Source of the DNA: Clostridiaceae bacterium
Lineage (GTDB): Bacteria; Bacillota; Clostridia; Tissierellales; Sporanaerobacteraceae
Direction: 5' to 3'
Assembly (NCBI GenBank): GCA_019391515.1
Contig: JAHXQP010000012.1
Location: 1-39,075, forward strand
Length of the DNA stretch: 39,075 nt
The position numbers were made by a program, and so were the translations under genes. Of this stretch, positions 9,255 through 18,616 are shown piece after piece (position 1 is the stretch's first letter; each line of letters starts with the position of its first letter). The notes under the pieces are model-generated. The model saw only the letters and a list, made by a program, of their open reading frames with translations. It did no database searches and had not been told where the DNA came from.

Positions 9255-9344
9255 TGTGGATGTGTAAAAGATATATAAAATGATAAACTAATATAGTAGT
9301 AATAGTAATAGGGGGTGTTGATATGTGGATAAGTATGTGTAAAA
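9255..9344. other. oriC unwinding module (DnaA boxes plus DnaA-trios)
   Basis: Between dnaN and dnaA lies the arrangement of the Bacillus basal unwinding system. A TGTGGATAA DnaA box is at 9324-9332, with a weaker TGTGTAAAA at 9336-9344. A short G tract follows at 9312-9315. Six consecutive DnaA-trios (TAG TAG TAA TAG TAA TAG) occupy 9294-9311. Beyond them is an AT-rich stretch at 9270-9293, with another box-like TGTGGATGT at 9255-9263. The trios are where DnaA would spread onto single strand, so duplex opening is predicted near 9270-9311. Confidence 0.8.
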
Positions 9345-9460
9345 CTTATTTTTAACAAATTTTCGCCATTTAATAAAATGTTAATAACCCTTTAATAACT
9401 TAGCAACTTATCACCATTATTAACAACAGGAAAATTAATTTTAAATTATAAACATAATAT

Positions 9461-9481
9461 AAACATGATATCAACATGTTT
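9461..9481. repeat. Short hairpin between dnaA and dnaN
   Basis: AAACATG (9461-9467) and CATGTTT (9475-9481) form a 7-bp stem 8 bp after the dnaA stop. No T tract follows in the minus direction, so a terminator role is doubtful; it may be part of the origin spacer. Confidence 0.35.
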
Positions 9482-9488
9482 TTGTTAG

Positions 9489-10823
9489 CTATTCCCCTTT
9501 AATTTCTTTAACTGTTTCATCTATTTTCATTTTGAAGTTTTTATCAGATTCTATATCGCCGGAAATCTTATCACAGGCATGTATTACTGTAGTATGATCT
9601 CTTCCTCCAAATTCATCGCCTATTTTAGGAAGTGATAAATCAGTAAGCTCTCTACATAAATACATTGCTATTTGTCTTGGATACGCAATAGATCTAGTTC
9701 TTTTTCTAGAGTTAAAATCATCCATTTTAATATTAAAATTTTTAGATACTATTTCTTTTATTAAATCTACAGTAATCTCTCTAGGTTTATCATCAGAAAT
9801 TATATCCTTTAATGCCTCTTCTGCTAATTCAACAGTTACTTCTTTATTTGTTAAAGATGAATATGCAACTATCCTTATTAATGCTCCCTCTAACTCTCTT
9901 ATATTGGATTGAATCTTTGTAGCTATGTATAGCATTACATCATTAGGTACATCAATATTTTCTAATTTTGCTTTCTTTTTGAGTATTGCTATTCTCGTTT
10001 CTAAATCTGGAGTTTGAATATCTGCAATAAGTCCCCATTCAAATCTAGATCTTAATCGATCTTCAAGAGTTGGAATTTCTTTAGGAGGTCTATCACTAGA
10101 TATAATAATCTGTTTATTCGCTTCATGAAGTGCATTGAAGGTATGGAAAAATTCTTCTTGAGTTCGTTCTTTTCCAGCTATAAATTGTATATCGTCAATT
10201 AATAGAATATCTACGTTCCTATATTTGTTTCTAAACTCATCATTTCTATCATCTCTTATAGAGTTTATAAGTTCATTTGTAAACTTTTCAGAAGATACAT
10301 ATACTACTTTGGTTTTTGGGTTTTGATTAAGGACATAGTGACCAATTGCATGCATCAAATGAGTTTTACCTAATCCTACTCCTCCATATATAAATAGAGG
10401 ATTATATGCTTGTGCAGGAGCTTCTGCTACTGCTAAGGAAGCTGCATGAGCAAATCTATTACTATTTCCTATAACAAATGTATCAAAAGTATATTTAGGG
10501 TTTAGTTGAGATCTAGAAGTACTATCAATGATCTCAGGTTTAGGAGTTTGTCCCATATCCTTAGATATTTTTTCCCCTGGTATTATAAATTCTATATTAT
10601 AATCCTTGTTTGCCACTTGACTTACTGCATTTTTAATTAAATTTAAATATCTACCTTCTAATATACCTTTTGTAAACTCATTTGGAGCGGCTAACACAAT
10701 ACTATTTTCCGTTGAAGAAATTGGTTCTATTGTTTTCAGCCAAGTATTAAAGCTTACTTCGGTAAGTTCAACTTTTATTAGATTTAAGGCATTGTTCCAA
10801 ATACTTTCTAAATTAGAGTTCAT
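9489..10823 (-). CDS. dnaA: Chromosomal replication initiator DnaA
   Basis: AAA+ initiator that binds DnaA boxes and opens oriC. The 444-aa product has the N-terminal helicase-interaction domain ([17 protein letters not shown]), a short linker and then the AAA+ domain beginning [18 protein letters not shown]. Walker A is GGVGLGKTH, Walker [10 protein letters not shown], and the DnaA signature in the C-terminal helix-turn-helix is [18 protein letters not shown] 10823 has an AGGAGG site just upstream. DnaA boxes on both sides imply autoregulation. Confidence 0.98.
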   Translation of the reverse strand: MNSNLESIWNNALNLIKVELTEVSFNTWLKTIEPISSTENSIVLAAPNEFTKGILEGRYLNLIKNAVSQVANKDYNIEFIIPGEKISKDMGQTPKPEIIDSTSRSQLNPKYTFDTFVIGNSNRFAHAASLAVAEAPAQAYNPLFIYGGVGLGKTHLMHAIGHYVLNQNPKTKVVYVSSEKFTNELINSIRDDRNDEFRNKYRNVDILLIDDIQFIAGKERTQEEFFHTFNALHEANKQIIISSDRPPKEIPTLEDRLRSRFEWGLIADIQTPDLETRIAILKKKAKLENIDVPNDVMLYIATKIQSNIRELEGALIRIVAYSSLTNKEVTVELAEEALKDIISDDKPREITVDLIKEIVSKNFNIKMDDFNSRKRTRSIAYPRQIAMYLCRELTDLSLPKIGDEFGGRDHTTVIHACDKISGDIESDKNFKMKIDETVKEIKGE

Positions 10824-10870
10824 TTTCCATCCTCCTATATATTATGAAATTATTACCAAACCATAGGATG

Positions 10871-10900
10871 TTTATAACTTATATAAAAAAATATCAACAA
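10871..10900 (-). promoter_or_regulatory. Candidate dnaA promoter
   Basis: Minus-strand TTGTTG (10900-10895) and TATAAA (10876-10871) are 18 bp apart, about 50 bp before dnaA. The DnaA box at 10903-10911 lies directly upstream, where bound DnaA could affect transcription. The match to consensus is only moderate. Confidence 0.4.
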
Positions 10901-10902
10901 AA

Positions 10903-11255
10903 TTATCCACAACAAATACTGTATTATTTTAATAAAAATAAAAAAATATAATTTTGGCTATTTGTGGATAAGCTATTGATAAAATGTGAATAATAGGAAC
11001 ATAAGTATTAAAATAAAATTATCCACAATATAAAATAAAAAAATATGTGGGTAAAATCCTTGATTATTGCAGTTTTTATTAAATAATATACAAAAAAAAT
11101 AAAACTTATACACAATGTATCCACAATCTGTGTATAACTGTGGAAAAGTTAATAATTTAAAAATATATCCACATGTCTTATAATCATATCAAAAAAAATA
11201 AGATACATCAATAAAAAAACATAAGTTATCCACAATAAAAACAAGTTGTGGATTT
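10903..11255. other. oriC DnaA-box cluster upstream of dnaA
   Basis: This gene-free stretch between dnaA and rpmH is very AT-rich and packed with DnaA boxes. Perfect TTATCCACA boxes are at 10903-10911, 11019-11027 and 11226-11234 on the plus strand and at 10963-10971 on the minus strand. Variants are TGTGGGTAA 11046-11054, TTATACACA 11106-11114, GTATCCACA 11117-11125, TGTGTATAA 11129-11137, TGTGGAAAA 11139-11147, ATATCCACA 11165-11173 and TGTGGATTT 11247-11255. Together with the 9255-9344 module it makes a two-part origin flanking dnaA, as in Bacillus. Confidence 0.9.
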
Positions 11256-11289
11256 TTAAGAATGTGTATTAATATATGTCTTAAAAATC

Positions 11290-11318
11290 TTGACATTAAT
11301 AGCTGCTATAACTATAAT
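11290..11318 (+). promoter_or_regulatory. rpmH promoter
   Basis: TTGACA (11290-11295) and TATAAT (11313-11318) with a 17-bp spacer form a perfect sigma-A promoter, about 90 bp before rpmH. It probably drives rpmH-rnpA and onward. Confidence 0.85.
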
Positions 11319-11410
11319 CAATAGTAGTATTTATCTTTTATGGTATAATAGGATGGAACTTTTAATTTCAATATACAAATAGATTATTGTAGTAAAAGGA
11401 GGTGTACTTA

Positions 11411-11545
11411 ATGAAGAGAACTTATCAACCTAAAAAAAGACAAAGAAGTAAAGAGCATGGTTTTAGAAAAAGAATGAGTACAAAACAAGGTAGAAGAATT
11501 CTTAAAAATCGTAGAAGAAAAGGCAGAAAGAGATTGACAGCATAA
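11411..11545 (+). CDS. rpmH: 50S ribosomal protein L34
   Basis: Small basic protein of the large ribosomal subunit. The 44-aa product starts [21 protein letters not shown] and ends in a run of basic residues ([11 protein letters not shown]), the full family length. ATG 11411 follows an AAGGAGG site. It is the first rightward gene from the origin and lies directly before rnpA, the universal bacterial arrangement. Confidence 0.97.
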   Translation: MKRTYQPKKRQRSKEHGFRKRMSTKQGRRILKNRRRKGRKRLTA

Positions 11546-11570
11546 GGCCGCAGATAAGTGGCCTTTTTAT
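11544..11570 (+). terminator. Weak hairpin after rpmH
   Basis: AAGGCC (11544-11549) pairs with GGCCTT (11560-11565) and is followed by a T tract. The stem is only 6 bp, so it probably attenuates, leaving much more L34 than RNase P protein message. Confidence 0.55.
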
Positions 11571-11614
11571 TAAACATAAGATAATTCTCTAAATTAGATT
11601 CAAGGAGATTTTTA

Positions 11615-11953
11615 ATGGATAAAAAATATAGATTGAGAAACAATATTCACTTTAAAAAAGTATATAATAGAGGAAAGAGTTATGGAAATCGTTTGGTTGT
11701 AATGTATGTTCATAAAAATGGAATGAACTATAATAGAGTAGGTTTTTCTGTGACAAAGAAGATTGGAAATAGTGTAGTAAGAAATAAAGTGAGAAGAAGA
11801 ATGAAAGAATCCTATAGACTGAATTGTGATAAAATTAAAGATGGATACGATTTAATTTTTTTGCCTAAGGTAATGGCAAATAAAGCTAATTACAGAGAAA
11901 TTGAGAGTGCTATGCTCCATCTTCTGAAAATTTCCCATTTGTTAAAGAAATAG
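11615..11953 (+). CDS. rnpA: Ribonuclease P protein component
   Basis: Protein subunit of RNase P, which matures tRNA 5' ends with the catalytic RNA. The 112-aa product carries the hallmark basic stretch RVGFSVTKKIGNSVVRNKVRRRMKE. ATG 11615 follows AAGGAGA. It is preceded by rpmH and followed 10 bp later by yidD, the standard order. Confidence 0.96.
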   Translation: MDKKYRLRNNIHFKKVYNRGKSYGNRLVVMYVHKNGMNYNRVGFSVTKKIGNSVVRNKVRRRMKESYRLNCDKIKDGYDLIFLPKVMANKANYREIESAMLHLLKISHLLKK

Positions 11954-11963
11954 GTGAAAATAT

Positions 11964-12179
11964 ATGAAAAGAATAGCTATTGGGATAATAAAAATTTACC
12001 AAAAATATATTTCTAAATATATTTTTCCTTATAGAAGTTGTAGATTTTATCCTACTTGCTCAGCTTATACTATAGAAGCTATTGAAAAATATGGTTTTTT
12101 AAAAGGTATATATATGGGCGCTAAAAGAATATTGAGATGTAATCCTTTTAATTCAGGAGGATATGATCCAGTTAAGTGA
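11964..12179 (+). CDS. yidD: Membrane protein insertion efficiency factor YidD
   Basis: Short membrane-associated protein that assists YidC-dependent insertion. The 71-aa product has the family core [20 protein letters not shown] with the conserved cysteines, and the C-terminal [14 protein letters not shown]. It lies between rnpA and yidC, with yidC beginning 14 bp after its stop. Confidence 0.95.
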   Translation: MKRIAIGIIKIYQKYISKYIFPYRSCRFYPTCSAYTIEAIEKYGFLKGIYMGAKRILRCNPFNSGGYDPVK

Positions 12180-12193
12180 TAGGAGGTCAATTG

Positions 12194-12907
12194 ATGAGTA
12201 AACTCTTTGCCAAACCTTTAGGTGCATTATTGAAACTCGTATTCGATTTAGTATCTAAAATAGGTACAGAACCTGAGCATATTTCCTTTTATGCTATAGC
12301 TATAATTATAACTACTATTATATTTAAATTTATTTTGCTTCCTATTGGATTGAAGCAAACTAGATCTATGAGTAAGATGCAAAAAATTCAACCTGAGTTA
12401 AAAGAACTTCAGGATAAATATAAAGATGATCCTCAAACCCTTCAAGCAAAGACAATGAAAATTTATAAAGAAAACAATGTTAATCCTTTTTCAGGTTGTC
12501 TTATTTTAATAATTCAACTACCAATAATATTAGGTTTTTTTAAAGCTTTAAGAGATCCCGTTATGTACGTATTCAAAGACCCAAAAATGTATGAAGCTTT
12601 GAATAAGGTATTTTTATGGATTCCTAATTTAGAAAAACCAGATCCTTATATGTGGGGATTGCCTTTATTGGCAGGACTTACAACTTTTTTACAAAGTCGT
12701 CTTATGAGTAGCCAAGCAGCTCCAGATGATCCAGCAGCAAGTACTCAAAAAACTATGAATATTATTCTTCCTTTGATGATATGGTGGTCAGCTAGAGCTT
12801 TTCCAGCTGGACTTGCGTTATATTGGACTATTAGTAATACCTTCCAAATAGTGCAACAAGTTATTACTAATAAGTCTTTGGGTAAAATTAAGGAGGAGTC
12901 AAACTAA
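12194..12907 (+). CDS. yidC: Membrane protein insertase YidC/SpoIIIJ/Oxa1 family
   Basis: Insertase that places membrane proteins in the cytoplasmic membrane, with or without Sec. The 237-aa product has five hydrophobic stretches typical of the short Gram-positive form. These include FYAIAIIITTIIFKFILLPIGL, the cytoplasmic loop MQKIQPELKELQDKY, NPFSGCLILIIQLPIILGFFKAL, and a late ALYWTISNTFQIVQQ. The ATG at 12194, with AGGAGG upstream, is chosen over an upstream GTG at 12176 that overlaps yidD. There is no lipobox cysteine near the N-terminus, unlike Bacillus SpoIIIJ. Confidence 0.95.
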   Translation: MSKLFAKPLGALLKLVFDLVSKIGTEPEHISFYAIAIIITTIIFKFILLPIGLKQTRSMSKMQKIQPELKELQDKYKDDPQTLQAKTMKIYKENNVNPFSGCLILIIQLPIILGFFKALRDPVMYVFKDPKMYEALNKVFLWIPNLEKPDPYMWGLPLLAGLTTFLQSRLMSSQAAPDDPAASTQKTMNIILPLMIWWSARAFPAGLALYWTISNTFQIVQQVITNKSLGKIKEESN

Positions 12908-12908
12908 T

Positions 12909-13535
12909 ATGAGATCTGTTGTTAAGGTATCTAAAACGGTAGAAGATGCTATTAATGAAGCACTTAAGGAATTAGATGCACAAAGAGAAGATATTTCAAC
13001 AGAAATTATTGAAGAGCCAAGTAAAGGTTTATTTGGTTTTATAGGTGCTAAAGATGCTAAAGTTAGAGTGACTGTTGTTAATGATCCAGTAGACATTGCT
13101 GAAAATTTTATGGATAAGCTTCTTAATGGTATGAAAATTAAAGCTAAAAGTAATATAAAAAGAGAAGGTTCTACATTATATGTATATATTGATAGTATAA
13201 GTTCTACAGATATGGGTATTACAATTGGAAGAAGAGGAAATACTTTAGATGCAATTCAATATCTTTTAAGCTTAACTGTTAATAGAAATAGAGAGAAATA
13301 TATTAAAGTATTAGTAGATATTAAAGGATACAGAAAGAAAAGAGAAGAAACATTAATTAGGCTTGCTCAAAAGATGGGACGAAAGGCTAAATATAATAAT
13401 GGTCCTATAAAATTAGAGCCTATGAATCCTTATGAAAGAAGAATAATTCATTCAGCATTACAAAATGTAGATGGAGTAACTACTCACAGTGAAGGTGAAG
13501 AACCTTATAGGAGAGTTGTAATAGAGGCTAAATAA
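12909..13535 (+). CDS. jag: RNA-binding protein Jag/KhpB
   Basis: RNA-binding partner encoded next to YidC (SpoIIIJ-associated protein). The 208-aa product has the Jag-N domain (VSKTVEDAINEALKELDAQ, then EEPSKGLFGFIGAKDAKV), a KH domain with GITIGRRGNTLDAIQYLL, and a C-terminal R3H domain including MNPYERRIIHSALQ. ATG 12909 lies 1 base after the yidC stop, and its ribosome site sits inside the yidC 3' end. A hairpin immediately after its stop closes the rpmH-jag unit. Confidence 0.95.
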   Translation: MRSVVKVSKTVEDAINEALKELDAQREDISTEIIEEPSKGLFGFIGAKDAKVRVTVVNDPVDIAENFMDKLLNGMKIKAKSNIKREGSTLYVYIDSISSTDMGITIGRRGNTLDAIQYLLSLTVNRNREKYIKVLVDIKGYRKKREETLIRLAQKMGRKAKYNNGPIKLEPMNPYERRIIHSALQNVDGVTTHSEGEEPYRRVVIEAK

Positions 13536-13558
13536 ACCCAGTATTATACTGGGTTTAT
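13532..13558 (+). terminator. Terminator after jag
   Basis: A perfect 12-bp stem (13532-13543 with 13547-13558) with a 3-base loop overlaps the jag stop codon. The tail is TATTAT rather than a long T run. Confidence 0.7.
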
Positions 13559-13583
13559 ATTATCTAAAGAAGGTGGTGATATA

Positions 13584-14963
13584 ATGGCTGATACTATTGC
13601 TGCTATTTCAACAGCTATGGGAGAATCGGGAATTGGAATAGTTAGGATGAGCGGAAAAAATAGTTTGGATATAGGAAGAAAGATTTTTAAAGGAAAAATT
13701 CATGAAGATTTTAAAGATGTGGAAAATAGAAAACTTACTTATGGGCATATATACAATCCTAAAGATAAAAAAATAGTTGATGAAGTGCTAATAGTTTATA
13801 TGAAATCACCTCATACCTATACTAGGGAAGATGTTGTGGAAATCTACTGTCATGGAGGGGCTATATCTGTAAAGAAGATATTGGAATTACTTCTTGAAAA
13901 CGGTGCTCGCTTAGCAGAACCAGGAGAATTTACAAAGATAGCTTTTTTAAATGGTAGACTAGATTTATCTCAGGCAGAAGCAGTTATGGATTTAATTAGA
14001 GCAAAAACCGATAAAAGTTATGATGTATCTTTAGAACAACTTGAAGGAAGTCTTTCTTTTAAAATAGAAGAAATAAGAAATATATTATTAGAAATGCTTG
14101 CTCATGTTGAAGTATCTATAGATTTTCCTGATGAAGATATAGAAGAAGTAACCTATGAAGAATTGGAAAACAGCGGGAATAAGGTTTTATTGGAAATAGA
14201 CAATCTTTTAAGTACAGCTGATAAAGGTAGAATTTTAAGGGATGGTTTAAATACTGTAATACTTGGAAAGCCTAATGTAGGAAAATCTTCGCTACTTAAT
14301 GCTATATTAAGAGAAAATAGAGCAATTGTTACAAATGTTCCAGGAACAACAAGAGATATAATAGAAGAATATGTAAATATTGATGGAATTCCGCTAAAGA
14401 TAGTAGATACAGCAGGTATAAGGAGTACGGAAGATTTAGTCGAGAAAATAGGTGTAGATAGAGCTAAAAAAGTAGTAGAAGGAGCAGATCTTGTAATAGG
14501 AGTCTTTGATGCTTCCAGAGAATTGTCTTTAGAAGATAAAGAAATAATAGAAATATTGAAAGAAAAAAATTCAATTATACTTTTAAATAAAACAGACTTA
14601 CCTAATGAATACAATATTGAAGATTTAAAAAAATTAATTCCAAATAAAAAAATAATCTTAACCTCAATAGCTAAAGGTGAAGGAATAGAAGAATTGGAAG
14701 AAACTATTAAAGATATGTTTTATTCAGGAGAAGTTAAAGTTTCAGATGAAATTATGATAACCAATATAAGACATAAGAATCAACTAATAAAAGCAAAGAA
14801 AAATATAGAAGAAGCAATAGAAGGAATTAAATTAGATGTCCCTTTGGATTGTGTAGAAGTTGATATTAGAAATTGTTGGGATAATTTAGGGGAAATATCT
14901 GGAGATACTATTTCAGAAGATATATTAGATAAAATATTTGCAGAGTTTTGTATCGGGAAATAG
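13584..14963 (+). CDS. mnmE: tRNA modification GTPase MnmE
   Basis: With MnmG, it makes the cmnm5 modification on wobble uridine of several tRNAs. The 459-aa product has the folate-binding N-terminal domain starting ADTIAAISTAMGESGIGIVR, and a helical domain split by a GTPase domain. The latter shows GKPNVGKSS, the switch DTAGIRST and NKTD. The C-terminus ends FCIGK with the conserved cysteine. ATG 13584 follows AAGGTGGTG. The next gene, mnmG, starts 25 bp later, so both are probably one transcript. Confidence 0.97.
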   Translation: MADTIAAISTAMGESGIGIVRMSGKNSLDIGRKIFKGKIHEDFKDVENRKLTYGHIYNPKDKKIVDEVLIVYMKSPHTYTREDVVEIYCHGGAISVKKILELLLENGARLAEPGEFTKIAFLNGRLDLSQAEAVMDLIRAKTDKSYDVSLEQLEGSLSFKIEEIRNILLEMLAHVEVSIDFPDEDIEEVTYEELENSGNKVLLEIDNLLSTADKGRILRDGLNTVILGKPNVGKSSLLNAILRENRAIVTNVPGTTRDIIEEYVNIDGIPLKIVDTAGIRSTEDLVEKIGVDRAKKVVEGADLVIGVFDASRELSLEDKEIIEILKEKNSIILLNKTDLPNEYNIEDLKKLIPNKKIILTSIAKGEGIEELEETIKDMFYSGEVKVSDEIMITNIRHKNQLIKAKKNIEEAIEGIKLDVPLDCVEVDIRNCWDNLGEISGDTISEDILDKIFAEFCIGK

Positions 14964-14988
14964 CTGATATAAGGAGGAAATATCTTAG

Positions 14989-16899
14989 ATGGAAGATATA
15001 AAAAAATATTTAGGAGGAAATTACGATATTATAGTAGTTGGAGCAGGCCATGCAGGTTGTGAAGCGGCATTAGCTAGTAGCAGAATGGGTATGAAAACTT
15101 TAATGCTAACTATGACTTTAGATTCTATTGCTTCAATGCCTTGTAATCCTAATATTGGAGGCACTGGGAAAGGACATTTAGTTAGAGAAATAGATGCCCT
15201 AGGTGGAGAAATGGCGTTAAATATAGATAAATCTTTCATACAGAGTAGAATGCTAAACACATCTAAAGGACCAGCTGTCCATTCTTTAAGAGTTCAAGCA
15301 GACAAAAAGAAATACCATATGGAAATGAAAAAAGTTATTGAAGATGAAGAAAACTTAGATTTAAGGCAGGGAGAAGTAATAGATATAATAGTTGAAGACA
15401 ATATGGTTAAAAGTGTAGTAACAAGAACAGGGGCTGTATACAATGGAAAAGCAATTATATTATGTACAGGCACCTATTTAAAAGGAAGAATATATATAGG
15501 CGAAGTAGATTATGCAAGTGGACCAGATGGTCTCTTTCCTTCAAATATACTATCTGATTCTTTAGAAAGACTTGGAATTGACCTAAGGAGATTTAAAACA
15601 GGTACTCCAGCAAGAGTCCATAAAGATAGTATAGATACTTCAAAGATGGAAATACAGCCAGGAGATGAAGAAATAGTTCCATTTTCATTTTTAAATATAG
15701 ATAAAAAATTTGATATAAATCAGGTGCCCTGTTACCTCACCTATACAACAGAAGAAACCCATGAGATTATAAGGGAAAATTTAGATAGATCTCCTATGTA
15801 TTCAGGTGTAATTGAAGGTGTAGGACCAAGATATTGTCCTTCTATTGAAGATAAGGTAGTTAGATTTGCTGATAGGAATAAACACCAGATATTTATTGAA
15901 CCAGAAGGATTAGATACAAAAGAAATGTATGTTCAAGGAATGAGTAGTACTCTTCCAGAAGAAGTTCAAATAGAAATGTATAAAAAAGTTATTGGTCTTG
16001 AAAATGTTAAATTCATGAGAAGTGCTTATGCCATTGAATATGATTGTATAGACCCTACAATACTTAAAACTACGTTGGAACATAGGGGAATAAACCATTT
16101 ATTTTTTGCAGGCCAAATAAATGGTTCTTCGGGATATGAGGAAGCGGCAGCTCAAGGACTGATAGCTGCAATAAATGCAGTTCAAAATATAAAAGGTAGA
16201 GAACCATTTATATTAGATAGATCTGAAGCTTATATAGGGGTTCTTATAGATGATTTAGTAACTAAAGGAACTAATGAACCTTACAGGATGATGACATCTA
16301 GAGCAGAGTATAGACTTACACTAAGACAGGACAATGCAGACTTAAGACTTACGGAAAAAGGTTATAAAATAGGTCTTGCTAGTGAAGAAAGATATAAGAA
16401 AGTGATTCGTAAAAAAGAGTTAATAGAGAAAGAGCTAGAAAGATTAAAAGATACTATTGTAACCCCAACAAAAGAAATAAACTCCTTTTTAGAAAGAAAT
16501 AATAGTGCAAAGTTGAAGACTGCTAGTAGTTTATATGACCTAATAAAAAGACCTGAACTTGGATATGAAAAATTGAAAGAAATAGATATAGATAGAGAAG
16601 ATATACCTAGAGAAATTCGACTTCAAGTTGAAACTCATATAAAATACGAAGGATACATAAGAAAACAAATGTTTCAGATAGAACAGTTTAAGAAACTAGA
16701 AAACAAAAAACTTCCAGAAGATATGGATTATAAGGATGTTAAAGGGTTGAGCAATGAAGCAATACAGAAATTAAATGATATAAAACCAGATTCAGTAGGG
16801 CAAGCTTCGAGAATATCAGGCGTTTCACCTGCCGATGTAAATGTTTTATTAATATATCTTGAGCATAAAAGAAGAAATAGGAGTGGAAAGGATGACTAA
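14989..16899 (+). CDS. mnmG: tRNA uridine 5-carboxymethylaminomethyl modification enzyme MnmG (GidA)
   Basis: FAD-dependent partner of MnmE in wobble-uridine modification. The 636-aa product has the N-terminal dinucleotide-binding motif [18 protein letters not shown], the family signatures [22 protein letters not shown] and [11 protein letters not shown], and the C-terminal tRNA-binding helices ending [20 protein letters not shown] 14989 follows AAGGAGG. Its stop overlaps the rsmG start (ATGACTAA), which couples translation. Confidence 0.97.
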   Translation: MEDIKKYLGGNYDIIVVGAGHAGCEAALASSRMGMKTLMLTMTLDSIASMPCNPNIGGTGKGHLVREIDALGGEMALNIDKSFIQSRMLNTSKGPAVHSLRVQADKKKYHMEMKKVIEDEENLDLRQGEVIDIIVEDNMVKSVVTRTGAVYNGKAIILCTGTYLKGRIYIGEVDYASGPDGLFPSNILSDSLERLGIDLRRFKTGTPARVHKDSIDTSKMEIQPGDEEIVPFSFLNIDKKFDINQVPCYLTYTTEETHEIIRENLDRSPMYSGVIEGVGPRYCPSIEDKVVRFADRNKHQIFIEPEGLDTKEMYVQGMSSTLPEEVQIEMYKKVIGLENVKFMRSAYAIEYDCIDPTILKTTLEHRGINHLFFAGQINGSSGYEEAAAQGLIAAINAVQNIKGREPFILDRSEAYIGVLIDDLVTKGTNEPYRMMTSRAEYRLTLRQDNADLRLTEKGYKIGLASEERYKKVIRKKELIEKELERLKDTIVTPTKEINSFLERNNSAKLKTASSLYDLIKRPELGYEKLKEIDIDREDIPREIRLQVETHIKYEGYIRKQMFQIEQFKKLENKKLPEDMDYKDVKGLSNEAIQKLNDIKPDSVGQASRISGVSPADVNVLLIYLEHKRRNRSGKDD

Positions 16900-17608
16900 T
16901 GTAGACGCTTTAGTTAAAAATGCTGAAAATCTAAAGATCTCTTTAAAAAAAGAGGATATAGATAAGTTTATTTTATATAAGGAACTACTTAAAGAATGGA
17001 ATGAAAAAATAAATATAACAGCTATAAAAGATGATAAAGAAATAGATATAAAGCATTTTTTAGATAGTATTACTTTGACAAATACAGGTTTGTTTAATGG
17101 AAAAATTAGAGTAATAGACATTGGAACTGGAGGAGGTTTTCCAGGCCTTCCATTAAAAATAATTAATGATAATATAGATTTAGTACTTTTAGATAGTTTA
17201 AATAAGAGGATTAATTTTTTAGATGAAGTAATATCTAAATTAAAATTAAATAATGTAGAAACTATTCATGGAAGAGCCGAAGACTATGGAAAAGATGACA
17301 ATTATAGAGGAAAATTCCATATTGCTACTTCTAGAGCTGTTGCTTCTTTAGATGTTTTAAGTGAATATACTTTACCTTTTGTAAAAGTTGGAGGCCATTT
17401 TATTGCCATGAAAGGTGAAGATATTGAAGAAGAATTAAAAAATGCAGAAAATGCTATAAAAACTTTAGGTGGAAGATTTAAAGAGAAGATTTTAATTAAA
17501 TTGCCAAGTACAGATATAGTCCATAGTTTGATAATAATAGAGAAGATAAAAGAAACTTTGCCAAAATATCCTAGGCAAGCAGGAAAACCAAAGAAAAAAC
17601 CCTTATAA
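16892..17608 (+). CDS. rsmG: 16S rRNA (guanine527-N7) methyltransferase RsmG (GidB)
   Basis: SAM-dependent methyltransferase acting on G527 of 16S rRNA. The 238-aa product shows [19 protein letters not shown], the SAM-binding motif [17 protein letters not shown], and [21 protein letters not shown]. The start is ATG 16892, with GGAGTGGAAAGG upstream, overlapping the mnmG stop. A longer in-frame reading from 16859 would lie inside mnmG and lacks support. Confidence 0.95.
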   Translation: MTNVDALVKNAENLKISLKKEDIDKFILYKELLKEWNEKINITAIKDDKEIDIKHFLDSITLTNTGLFNGKIRVIDIGTGGGFPGLPLKIINDNIDLVLLDSLNKRINFLDEVISKLKLNNVETIHGRAEDYGKDDNYRGKFHIATSRAVASLDVLSEYTLPFVKVGGHFIAMKGEDIEEELKNAENAIKTLGGRFKEKILIKLPSTDIVHSLIIIEKIKETLPKYPRQAGKPKKKPL

Positions 17609-17715
17609 TTTATATAATATTGTTGAACGAAAGATTATTAAAAAAGAAGGAAGATTTATTGATATATAGAATATTTATTAAGTAAGGTAAAGTCCAAAAG
17701 GAAGAGGGATGAAGG

Positions 17716-18510
17716 ATGAAGAATATTCAATCTGAAATCAAAAATATACCTATAGATTCTATAAAACCAAATCCTTATCAACCTAGAAAAAATTTCAATA
17801 AACAATCTTTAGAAGAATTAAGTCAATCTATAAAAACTTATGGCCTTATACAACCTATAAGTGTTAGACAGTTATGCGAAGAGAGCTATGAGCTTGTGGC
17901 AGGAGAAAGACGATTGAGAGCTTCTGAGATTGCAGAGCTAGATGAAATCCCTGCTATAATAGTTGACTATAAAGACCAAGATTCCGCAATGATTGCATTG
18001 ATAGAAAATTTACAGAGAGAGGATTTAAATTTTGTTGAAGAAGCTGAAGGTTATTATAATTTAATTAAAGATCATGGGTTTACTCAACAAGAGTTAGCTG
18101 AAAAGCTTGGAAAGAGTCAGTCTACTATTGCTAATAAGTTGAGAATACTTAAACTTTCTGATGAGATTAAAAAAAGTTTAATAGACAATAAATTGACTGA
18201 AAGACATGCAAGAGCCCTCTTAAAACTTCCTGATGATCAGATGAAAGAAGAAGTATTAAATAAAGTAATTAAAGAGGACTTAACAGTAAAGAAGACAGAA
18301 AAATTGATTGAAGATATATTAGATGATTTGACTAAAGAAGAAGAATCTGAACCTAATCAAAATGTAAAAGGACTTATTAATTTTAAAATATATTTAAATA
18401 CCCTTAAAAATGCATATAATGCTATAAAAGAAACAGGTATTGAAGCTAAATACAAGGAAAAAGATATGGGGGATCATATAGAAGTAGTAGTACAGATTCC
18501 TAAAAGATAG
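17716..18510 (+). CDS. noc: Nucleoid occlusion protein Noc (ParB-like)
   Basis: ParB-family CTPase-like protein that in Bacillus blocks septum formation over the nucleoid. The 264-aa product has the ParB N-terminal domain (KPNPYQPRKNF, ELSQSIKTYGLIQPI, the CTP-binding loop ELVAGERRLRAS and ALIENLQRE) followed by the helix-turn-helix FTQQELAEKLGKSQSTIANKLRIL. Position before soj/parB identifies it as Noc. It begins almost at the ParB core and lacks the obvious amphipathic N-terminal helix of Bacillus Noc. No Noc binding site like ATTTCCCGGGAAAT was seen. Confidence 0.85.
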   Translation: MKNIQSEIKNIPIDSIKPNPYQPRKNFNKQSLEELSQSIKTYGLIQPISVRQLCEESYELVAGERRLRASEIAELDEIPAIIVDYKDQDSAMIALIENLQREDLNFVEEAEGYYNLIKDHGFTQQELAEKLGKSQSTIANKLRILKLSDEIKKSLIDNKLTERHARALLKLPDDQMKEEVLNKVIKEDLTVKKTEKLIEDILDDLTKEEESEPNQNVKGLINFKIYLNTLKNAYNAIKETGIEAKYKEKDMGDHIEVVVQIPKR

Positions 18511-18525
18511 ATATATCCACACTTT

Positions 18526-18557
18526 AAAAATAGTAGACAAATGTCTACTATTTTTTT
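18526..18557 (+). terminator. Terminator after noc
   Basis: A 14-bp perfect stem (18526-18539 with 18542-18555) with a 2-base loop is followed by a T run. It separates noc from soj. Confidence 0.85.
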
Positions 18558-18616
18558 CTGTAAAATTAGTATATAGTATATAATATAGGTATAAAGCTAT
18601 TTTAGGGGTGTGAAAA

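Noticed and set aside
11425-11643. Minus-strand 72-codon reading frame over rpmH
   Set aside because: Antisense shadow; rpmH on the plus strand has a strong promoter, ribosome site and full L34 sequence.
14153-14614. Minus-strand 153-codon reading frame within mnmE
   Set aside because: Low-complexity Ser/Ile-rich antisense translation of the conserved GTPase domain.
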